From Candidatus Endoriftia persephone str. Hot96_1+Hot96_2 (GTDB lineage Bacteria; Pseudomonadota; Gammaproteobacteria; Chromatiales; Chromatiaceae): DNA of 5,116 nucleotides. The notes under the pieces are model-generated. The model worked only from the letters and a program-made list of their open reading frames with translations. It did not search any database and was not told the origin of the DNA. The position numbers and the translations under genes were made by a program. Shown in pieces: positions 1 to 5,116 of the stretch (positions are counted from its first letter, which is position 1; each line of letters opens with the position of its first letter). The stretch spans positions 1-5,116 of the forward strand of contig AASF01002138.1 in the NCBI GenBank assembly GCA_000168735.1, given 5' to 3'.

Positions 1-66
1 CCCTTGATCCGCTTGCTGGCTCGCCTATCATTGAATGCAGGAGAGGACGATAGATTGGACCGATAG
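1..66 (+). other. possible 3' end of an upstream reading frame
   Basis: One frame is open from the window edge to a TAG at 64-66, just before korA at 72. It encodes 21 residues ending in GEDDRLDR. A second frame is open to a TAG at 51-53. Either could be the tail of an upstream gene in the same operon, for example another kor-associated gene, but the piece is too short to identify. Because stray inserted bases occur elsewhere in the window, I cannot choose between the frames. A purine-rich stretch at about 39-49 lies upstream of the korA start. No promoter is recognisable here. Confidence 0.2.
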
Positions 67-71
67 GATGA

Positions 72-1803
72 ATGCCAGCAACAGAACTCGCGAGTTTCTC
101 GATCGCCATCACCGGCTCCGGTGGCCAGCGGTGCTGTCACGACCGGGCGCATCCTGCTGGAAGCGGCGGCGCTGGCCGGTCTGCAGGGAGTGATGATGCG
201 TTCGGCAGGACCGCAGATCCGTGGTGGTGAGTCGGCGGCGATGGTGCGCTTTTCCCCCTCGGCGGTTGATTGCATGGGGGATAGATTTGACCTGCTGCTG
301 GCCCTCGACTGGAGGAATGCTGAGCGTTTTGCCGATGAGATCCCGCTTACTGAGCAGAGCCTGATTCTGGCTGATCCGGCGGTTGGTGAGGTGCCGTTGC
401 AGCTGCGTGGCAACGGTGCGCAATTCCAGCCTGTGGCGTTTAAGCAGCTCGCCGCCAGCCTCGAAGGAGGGCGCATCAATATGGTGGCTCTGGGGGCCGC
501 AGGGCGGGTCGTCGGCCTCTCGCTTGCCTCTCTTCAGCAGGCGCTGAATCGCATCCTCGGTCCCAAGGGGGAGCGGGTGGTGGCGGGAGCGCTGGCGGCT
601 CTCGAATTCGGTTATGCTCAGCCGTTGCAGGCGCGTTTTTCACCGCCTTCAGAAGAGCCTCAAGAAGAGCGCTGGAACCTCAGCAGGCAACCAGGCCTGT
701 GCGCTGGGAGCGCTGCGTGGTGGGGTGCGCTTTGTCGCAGCTTACCCGATCACCCCGGCCAGCGAGATGCTGGAGTGGCTGGCGCCACGGCTGGAACAGC
801 TTGGCGGCTCGCTGCTGCAGGCGGAGGATGAGCTGGCCTCAGTGAACATGATCATCGGCGCCTCCTTTGGCGGGGTGGCGTCGCTTACCGCCACCTCGGG
901 GCCGGGGCTGAGCTTGATGATGGAGGGATTGGGGCTGGCGGTGATGAGTGAGACCCCGGTGACTGTGGTCGATGTGATGCGCGGTGGGCCCTCCACCGGC
1001 ATCCCCACCAAGTCGGAGCAGTCCGATCTGAATATCGCCCTCTACGGGATGCATGGCGATGCGCCCCATCTGGTGCTGGCGCCCCTGTCGATCGTGGACT
1101 GCGTCTTCACCACTCAGTGGGCGGTACAGTTGGCGGAGCATCTACAGACCGTATCCCTGGTGCTTGCCGACCAATCCCTCGGGCAGTCACGGGCGGTGGT
1201 ATCGCCGCCAGCGGCAGTTGAGCTAGGGTTGAGCCGACGCGTGGAGACGCGGCCGGCGGATGATTATCTGCGCTATCAGGTTAGTGAGACGGGTATCTCA
1301 CCGATGACCCTGCCGGGCACCCCGGACGGCATGTATACCGCCGATGGCCTGGAGCACAACCGCCAGGGAACCCCCTCCAGCATGGCGGTGGATCATCGCG
1401 AACAGCTCGCCAAGCGTGCGCAGAAGCTGGCGGAGTTCGACTTTGGCGAAGCCTGGGCGGAGATCCGCGGCAGCGGGCCACGCTGCATCATCACCTGGGG
1501 CTCAAGCAACGGGGCGGTGTTAGATACGGTGCGGCGGCTGGAGGAGCAGGGGGAGGTGCTGCGGGTGATCGCACTGCGCCTGCTGATGCCGCTGCAGAGT
1601 GCCGCGTTTGCATCAGGCCCTAAAGGGGGTGGAGCAGATTCTGGTGTTGGAGCAGAACCACTCCGGCCAGCTCTATCATTATCTGCGGGCCGAGGGGGCA
1701 GCTGCCGGACTCTGCCCACTCACTGGCCCAGCCTGGGCCCTTGCCGTTGCGGCCAGGACGGATCCTGCGCGCACTGGATGAGATCGGTGGATCGGGAGGC
1801 TGA
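72..1803 (+). CDS. korA: 2-oxoacid:ferredoxin oxidoreductase, fused gamma-alpha subunit (KorA), frame-disrupted
   Basis: This is the fused gamma-alpha subunit of a CoA-dependent 2-oxoacid:ferredoxin oxidoreductase. With KorB it interconverts a 2-oxoacid (most likely 2-oxoglutarate) plus CoA with the acyl-CoA, CO2 and reduced ferredoxin, in the cytoplasm. The gamma domain (about residues 9-195) shows GSGGQGAVTTGR and GPQIRGGESAAMVRF. The alpha part (205 onward) shows GNQACALGAL, YPITPASE (224-231), GPSTGIPT (305-312) and, near the C-terminus, EQNHSGQLY. The start is ATG 72, because a TGA lies directly upstream in frame (69-71) and the gamma N-terminus MPATELASFSIAITGSGGQ begins there; a short AGGA sits at 65-68. 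The frame is broken four times, each repaired by removing one base: 129, 685, about 1598, and 1698 (in a five-G run). Removal gives exactly 575 residues, normal for fused KorA. The stop, TGA 1801-1803, is one base before korB. Substrate choice between 2-oxoglutarate and another 2-oxoacid cannot be fixed from sequence alone. Confidence 0.93.
1794..1799 (+). promoter_or_regulatory. ribosome binding site of korB
   Basis: GGGAGG lies five bases before the ATG at 1805, inside the last codons of korA. It fixes the korB start and, with the one-base gap between TGA and ATG, suggests translational coupling of the two subunits. A continuous frame runs into this ATG from the korA region, so the binding site helps show that korB is a separate protein. 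Confidence 0.7.
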
Positions 1804-1804
1804 G

Positions 1805-2629
1805 ATGAGCGTGCCTGCACTCAAGGCGAAAGACTACAAATCGGCGATCAAGCCGGTCTGGTGTCCGGGCTGTGGCGACTTCGCGGTGCTGGCTGCGCTG
1901 ACCCGGGCACTGGCCCATCTGCGGTTGCCGAAACATCAGGTGGCGCTGGTCTCCGGTATCGGCTGCTCCTCTCGCCTGCCCGCCTATCTCGACAGCTACG
2001 GTTTTCACGGCGTACATGGCCGCGCGCTGGCGCTCGCCTCTGGCCTCAAGGCGGCGCGCCCCGATCTGACGGTGATCGCCGCTGGCGGTGATGGCGATGG
2101 CTTCTCGATCGGCGGCAATCATTTCCTGCACGCCTGCCGGCGCAATATGGACATCACCTACATCGTGATGGACAACGAGGTCTATGGCATGACCAAGGGG
2201 CAAGCTTCGCCCACCACCCGGCCCGACTGGCTCTCTAGCAAGATGACCCCCCACGGCACCGGCATCCCTAGCTTTCAGCCAGCGGCGATCGCCCTGGCGG
2301 CAGGAGCGGGGTTTATCGCCCGTGGCTACTCTGGCGATCCGGCCGAGCTGACGCGGTTGTTCGTGGAGGCGATCCAGCATCGGGGCTTCGCCTTTGTGCA
2401 GGTGTTGAGCAGCTGTGTCACTTTCCGCCCTGAGCAGCGTGAGTGGAAGCAGCAGGTCCATCCCTTTGATGGGGTGCCGGTGGATGATCCGGTGGAGGCG
2501 GCACGGATTATCCAGGCCGATGATGGCCGCTCCACCGGGTTGATCTACAAGGGTGAGCTGCCAGTCTGGCAGTTGGAAAATCAGGTGATGAGCGCGCTGG
2601 CCCGACTCGAAGAGGAATTTCTAGTATGA
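1805..2629 (+). CDS. korB: 2-oxoacid:ferredoxin oxidoreductase, beta subunit (KorB)
   Basis: This is the catalytic beta subunit, which binds thiamine diphosphate and one [4Fe-4S] cluster and passes electrons to ferredoxin. It is 274 residues long, usual for KorB, and is the only fully intact gene in the window. The four expected cluster cysteines are visible: C20 and C23 in WCPGCGD, C54 in GIGCSSR, and C204 in SSCVTF (commonly SPC in the family). The thiamine-diphosphate and magnesium motif runs from GDGDGFSIGGNH (95-106) to NEVYGMTKGQ (124-133). The TKGQ form and the two-subunit layout without a fused ferredoxin domain fit the KorAB class, best known for 2-oxoglutarate. No ferredoxin gene is in the window, so the electron carrier must be encoded elsewhere. 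The stop overlaps the next start as ATGA, tying its translation to the ferritin-like gene. In an autotroph this enzyme could run in the carboxylating direction of the reductive TCA cycle, but nothing here proves the direction. Confidence 0.96.
   Translation: MSVPALKAKDYKSAIKPVWCPGCGDFAVLAALTRALAHLRLPKHQVALVSGIGCSSRLPAYLDSYGFHGVHGRALALASGLKAARPDLTVIAAGGDGDGFSIGGNHFLHACRRNMDITYIVMDNEVYGMTKGQASPTTRPDWLSSKMTPHGTGIPSFQPAAIALAAGAGFIARGYSGDPAELTRLFVEAIQHRGFAFVQVLSSCVTFRPEQREWKQQVHPFDGVPVDDPVEAARIIQADDGRSTGLIYKGELPVWQLENQVMSALARLEEEFLV
2611..2629 (+). promoter_or_regulatory. RBS and ATGA stop-start overlap coupling korB to the ferritin-like gene
   Basis: AGAGGA at 2611-2616 lies nine bases before ATG 2626. 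That ATG overlaps the korB stop (TGA 2627-2629) as ATGA. Such overlaps usually allow terminating ribosomes to restart, so the ferritin-like protein is probably made in proportion to KorB. Confidence 0.7.
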
Positions 2630-3164
2630 GCAGTGATCAATCCCGGATCATCGAGTCGCTGGTGGAGTTCCTGGCTCATGCGCTGGAGCTGGAAGAGGCC
2701 TCGGTGGAGCACTATGAAGAGCTGGCCGACAGCATGGAGATCCATAACAATCCCGCAGGTGGCGGAGCTATTCCGGCGCATGGCGGGTTTCAGTCAGGAG
2801 CACGCAAACCAGGTCCGGGTGCGGGCAGAAGGGCTAGAGTTGCCGGAGATCTCCCCTTGGGAGTTCAAGTGGACCTGCCCAGGTAGCCCCGAATCCTCCT
2901 GCATGGAGGAGGCCCACTACCTGATGAACACTGCCCAGGCGCTGCAGATCGCCCTGTTTAACGAGATCCGTGGGCGGGATTTCTACTTGCAGGTGGCCGA
3001 GACCTCGCCGGATGCCAACGTGCGTTGGCAGGCCCAGGAGATGGTTGAGGAGGAGGCTTGGCACGTCAAGATGCTGGAGGAGTGGCTGCAGGAGGTGGAG
3101 GTGGGTGGAGGTGGAGGTGGAGACCCCGCTGGAGGATCTCGATCCGCCAAACAGCCCGGAGTAG
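2626..3164 (+). CDS. ferritin-like (rubrerythrin-type) diiron-fold protein, frame-disrupted
   Basis: After removing one extra base at 2755 and one at about 3104 the gene gives 178 residues. It reads as a four-helix ferritin-like protein: helix A (about 12-36) with ALELEEASVEHYEELA, helix B (44-67) with FSQEH, helix C (94-125) with ALQIALFNEIRGRDFY, and helix D (131-155) with EEEAWHVKML. Visible candidate metal ligands are E23 or E24, H59, E113, E143 and H146. The second half keeps the ExxH pair (E143/H146), but the first half has S56 where the usual ExxH glutamate is expected. A loop between the halves holds PWEFKW and two cysteines, C84 and C92. There is no C-terminal rubredoxin domain and no signal peptide, so it should be cytoplasmic. 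The acidic tail is built on Val-Glu repeats. Coupling to korB suggests oxygen or peroxide protection, or iron handling, for the oxidoreductase; this is inference. The exact subfamily is unknown to me. Confidence 0.85.
3092..3122 (+). repeat. GAGGTG hexanucleotide tandem repeat in the tail of the ferritin-like gene
   Basis: About five copies of GAGGTG follow one another and encode alternating Glu and Val. They are interrupted by one extra G near 3104 that breaks the reading frame. Short perfect repeats like this are prone to both slippage and sequencing error. The downstream frame ends naturally at TAG 3162-3164 with TPLEDLDPPNSPE. Confidence 0.75.
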
Positions 3165-3184
3165 GGTGGGGTCAATGCTCCACC
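3165..3184. terminator. candidate hairpin between converging genes
   Basis: GGTGGGG (3165-3171) can pair with CTCCACC (3178-3184), seven base pairs including one G-T wobble, around a six-base loop. It begins directly after the ferritin-like stop codon, and the arfB stop codon lies in the loop. Its place between converging genes fits a shared terminator. Neither side has a clear T-run, so intrinsic termination is doubtful. Confidence 0.35.
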
Positions 3185-3597
3185 TTGGCGCCGCAACGAC
3201 TTCTGCTTGCCCCGTTTTGACTTCTCATCGAGACGCCGCTGCCGGGCGCCTTTGCTCGGCTTGGTTGCGATACGCTTCTTACGGTACCACCGCCAACGCT
3301 GCAGATCAGCTCGGCGTAGCCGCTCCAGTGCATCGGTCCGGTTCTTCTGCCCGGGTGCGAAAACGCTGTGCCTTGATGACGATGATCCCCTCGCTGCTGA
3401 TGCGCCGGTCGCGTAGCGTCAGCAGCCGCTGTTTGTAGAAGTCAGGCAGGGACGACTGGGCGATATCGAAAACGCAGATGCACTGCACTGGAGACTTTCG
3501 TTGACGTTCTGCCACGCCGGCTCCCCTGGGCACAGGATCGCGCTCAGTTCGATCTCCTTCCAGGGGGATTGTGACCTGGTATTGATATGCGCAGCAT
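3172..3597 (-). CDS. arfB: ribosome-rescue peptidyl-tRNA hydrolase ArfB (YaeJ family), heavily frame-disrupted
   Basis: ArfB enters the empty A site of ribosomes stalled on broken mRNA and hydrolyses peptidyl-tRNA. The catalytic motif AQGAGGQNVNK is recovered near residue 30, followed by VSSAVHLRFDI, SSLPDFYKQRLL and GIIVIKAQRFRTR. The C-terminus is the expected basic tail with KPSKGARQRRLDEKSKRGK, which in this family lies in the mRNA tunnel. Nine single extra bases must be removed (about 3576, 3557, 3534, 3522, 3514, 3499, 3471, 3350 and 3187). The result is 138 residues ending SLRRKVEH, almost the same as the 140 residues of E. coli ArfB. The start ATG at 3597 shares its A with the upstream stop (TAATG). 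There is no good ribosome binding site, only GGGAA 11 bases away, so translation probably depends on the upstream gene. Conservation of catalytic and tail residues argues that the breaks are sequence error rather than decay. Confidence 0.9.
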
Positions 3598-3907
3598 TAG
3601 AGGAGCAGTTCCCAGCGCTGATCAGTGATCACCAGCGTGCCGATCAGGCCATTCACAAACTCAATCCGCAGCAGCTGCATCGGATAGGTGGACTGGATCC
3701 ACATATTCCAAAAGCGTGGATAGACCCGCAGTGCGCCGAAAAGCAGGCCTAGTATCAAGGCCGCCTGGAGGCCATCAACTGGAATTAGTTCTCTCAGCCA
3801 GAGATCGGCCAGAGTGTCGATAAAAGGATTGCCGTAGAGCGCCCCCATGACCGCAAAATGGATCAGCCCGGGCCGGGAATGGACCAGATCAACGCCTCAA
3901 AAAGCAT
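3597..3907 (-). CDS. small unrecognised membrane protein, coupled to arfB
   Basis: I do not recognise this gene. It starts at ATG 3907 behind a strong AGGAGA and ends at TAA 3599-3597, overlapping the arfB start. Two surplus bases in the CCCGGG stretch around 3867-3872 break the frame; removing them gives 102 residues and joins MLFEALIWSIPG to LIHFAVMGALYGNPF. One clear hydrophobic segment is GLQAALILGLLFGALRVYP (about 45-63). Weaker ones lie near residues 13-25 and at the C-terminus (FVNGLIGTLVI). Between them is an aromatic-rich stretch, YPRFWNMWIQSTYP, that looks conserved in character. The protein is probably an inner-membrane protein with two or three spans. Its function is unknown, and its only visible link is shared translation with arfB. 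A single missing base would also restore the frame, but removal matches the rest of the window. Confidence 0.65.
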
Positions 3908-3914
3908 GATCGTT

Positions 3915-3920
3915 TCTCCT
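3915..3920 (-). promoter_or_regulatory. ribosome binding site of the small membrane protein
   Basis: On the minus strand AGGAGA lies seven bases before the ATG at 3907. It is the best ribosome binding site in the window and decides the start, which lies upstream of the frame break and of the internal ATG at 3848. Confidence 0.75.
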
Positions 3921-3960
3921 GACATTTTGCGCACCATTCCAAGAACTAAGAGATGGTAGC

Positions 3961-3990
3961 TGCAGGCGCTATTGAGTTCCAATGCCTGCA
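3961..3990. repeat. interrupted inverted repeat in the antiporter to membrane-gene gap
   Basis: TGCAGGC (3961-3967) is the exact reverse complement of GCCTGCA (3984-3990). Inside, ATTG (3971-3974) pairs with CAAT (3980-3983), leaving a three-base bulge (3968-3970) and a five-base loop. It lies in the 123-base gap (3908-4030) between the antiporter stop and the next minus-strand gene. On the minus strand it is followed by a pyrimidine-rich stretch (CTCTTAGTTCTT) about nine bases on, so it could be a weak terminator for the antiporter, or an RNA hairpin or protein site before the membrane gene. I see no convincing promoter in this gap. Confidence 0.55.
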
Positions 3991-4030
3991 ACTGCTGGTT
4001 CTGGCGGGTGGCAATGAGACTGTGAACGCA

Positions 4031-5116
4031 TCAACCGCGCACCAAAATCTCCTCAGCATGCTCCAGCTTTTTCGGCGGTCCCTGGATGATCAGGGTGTCG
4101 TTGGCCTTGCAGGATGATCTCAGGGTCTGGCGTTTCGCCGTGAATACCGTGGACGGCGCAGGCCGATCACCTCGATATCATGGGACGCCAGCCCCAGTTT
4201 CGCCGATGCGTCTGCCCACCGCCCGGCACTGCTCGGTCAGCACCAGGCTGTGGCGGTGGAAGTGGTCCTCCTCCTCGACCTGGTCTTCGAAGGATTCGCC
4301 GTGGAAGTAGCCGCGCAGTCGGCTGTAGTGGTCGGCGCGGGCCTTTTCGATCAGCTCGTCGATTTCGCCCTTATCCACGTCGAGATGGCGCAGGGTGTGG
4401 GCAGCGAGCATCATGCTGGCCTCGATCGACTCGGGCACCACGTCGTTGGCACCCGCCTGCTCCAGATCTTCCAGGTGGTGGTCGTCGTGGGTGCGGGCGA
4501 CGATCATGATCTCGGCTGAGACCTTGCGGGCGGTATGGATGATCTGTTCACTGAGGTGGTGGTCGTGGAAGTGTCACCACCAGCGCCCGCGCCCGCTCGA
4601 TACCGGCGCTGTGCAGGATCTCGGCGTTACGGCTGTCGCCGTAGAAGACCTGTTCACCTGCCTCCCAGGCCTCGCGGATCAGTACCGGGTCGAGGTCCAG
4701 CGCGACATAGTCGAAGCCCTCCTCTTTGAGGAAGCTGGCCAGATTCTGGCCGATGCGGCCGAAGCCGCAGACGATCACATGGCCGGAGAGCTCGTCGCTC
4801 GCCTGGGAGAGGTTCTGTGCCTGCGCCATCCGCCGCCCCAGGTAGTTGGCGCAGACCTGTTTGGCGAAGGTGCCGTTGTGGCGGATGATCAGCGGTGCCA
4901 GGATCATGCTGAGGACGATGGCGGCCAGCACGGGCTGGGTGACCTCGCTGCTGAACAGCCCCTGGGCGATGCCAAGGGTGATGAGGGCGAAGCCAAATTC
5001 ACCACCCTGGTGCGAGCACCAGGCCGCTGCGCAGGGCGACGCCGAACTCGTGGCCGCCAAAGTGCGTGATGGCGATCACGATGGCTGCCTTGCCGAGGAT
5101 CAAACCAAGGGTGATC
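4031..5116 (-). CDS. Kef/CPA2-type monovalent cation:proton antiporter with RCK domains, C-terminal part, frame-disrupted
   Basis: This is the C-terminal 359 residues of an inner-membrane potassium (or sodium) to proton antiporter; the start lies beyond the window edge. The first ~77 residues are the last membrane spans, with the family motif LAQGGEFGFALI (34-45) and the span VLAAIVLSMILAPLII. A TrkA-N/RCK domain follows, with the nucleotide-binding CGFGRIG (116-122) and the acidic residue D140 in VALDLDP, then SAGIERARALVVT. After a charged linker (KARADHYSRLRGYFHGE) comes a TrkA-C domain (about 270-359) ending KLEHAEEILVRG. Five single extra bases break the frame: 5011, 4571, 4198 (in AAA), one within 4149-4152, and 4103. 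Removing them leaves exactly 360 codons including the stop TGA 4033-4031. RCK domains of this kind bind nucleotide and gate the transporter. Calling it KefB or KefC proper would need the missing N-terminus and the glutathione-binding residues, so I give no symbol. Confidence 0.93.

Noticed and set aside
124..133. KorB TKGQ in place of TGGQ as a changed active-site motif (numbers are KorB residues).
   Set aside because: To my knowledge TKGQ is a usual form in two-subunit KorB proteins, so it is not an oddity.
129..1698. Programmed frameshifting in korA.
   Set aside because: There are four separate shifts without a shared slippery sequence or pseudoknot, and similar single-base gains occur in four other genes.
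1679..2461. Long open frame on the minus strand opposite korA and korB.
   Set aside because: It has no recognisable motifs and lies antisense to the well-supported KorB. Long shadow frames are expected in GC-rich coding DNA.
614..2629. One continuous plus-strand frame spanning part of korA and all of korB, suggesting a 671-residue KorA-KorB fusion.
   Set aside because: The first part (before about 686) is out of frame with the gamma domain. The stretch 1598-1804 gives nonsense while the other frames give the conserved KorA C-terminus. korB has its own ribosome binding site and ATG. The fusion is created by the extra bases.
3058..3438. Plus-strand frames running from the ferritin-like tail through the arfB region.
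   Set aside because: The ferritin-like gene ends at 3164, and the opposite strand carries a family-consistent arfB with GGQ motif and basic tail.
3908..4030. Promoter for the membrane gene and arfB on the minus strand.
   Set aside because: Some TTG-containing hexamers are present, but none has a good -10 box at proper spacing, so none is annotated.
4180..5069. Several plus-strand open frames opposite the antiporter.
   Set aside because: They are low-complexity, arginine- or valine-rich translations antisense to clear RCK and membrane-span motifs on the minus strand.

Overview
The window looks like a chromosomal piece from a GC-rich proteobacterium, most likely a gammaproteobacterium. The evidence is the proteobacterial form of ArfB, the Kef-type antiporter, and a two-subunit 2-oxoacid:ferredoxin oxidoreductase of the kind found in autotrophic or microaerobic sulfur-oxidiser-like lineages. 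That lineage guess comes from family knowledge, not from a search. The DNA is gene-dense. No RNA genes, CRISPR array, insertion sequence or phage genes are visible.

Plus strand, about 72-3164: a three-gene unit made of korA (fused gamma-alpha subunit), korB (TPP and iron-sulfur beta subunit) and a small ferritin-like/rubrerythrin-like protein. korA and korB are one base apart, and korB overlaps the ferritin-like gene by ATGA, so the three are probably translated together. KorA and KorB form a CoA-dependent 2-oxoacid:ferredoxin oxidoreductase, most likely using 2-oxoglutarate/succinyl-CoA. The ferritin-like protein may protect this oxygen-sensitive iron-sulfur enzyme; that role is inference.

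Minus strand, 5116 down to 3172: the C-terminal part of a Kef/CPA2-type cation:proton antiporter with RCK (TrkA-N and TrkA-C) domains, then a 123-base gap holding an inverted repeat, then a small unrecognised membrane protein whose stop overlaps (TAATG) the start of arfB, the GGQ-motif ribosome-rescue peptidyl-tRNA hydrolase. arfB converges on the kor unit with only 7 bases between the stop codons, and a hairpin sits there.

The reading frames are heavily broken. Every break I could resolve is repaired by removing a base, never by adding one: four in korA, two in the ferritin-like gene, two in the membrane gene, nine in arfB and five in the antiporter. After removal each gene has a whole number of codons and, where the family is known, a normal length. 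This pattern points to insertion-type sequence error in the assembly rather than to pseudogenes, so conceptual translations should be made from corrected frames. korB has no break.

I found no convincing previously undescribed system. The most interesting biology is the coupling of the ferritin-like protein, which has an unusual metal-site residue, to korAB, and the unknown membrane protein coupled to arfB.
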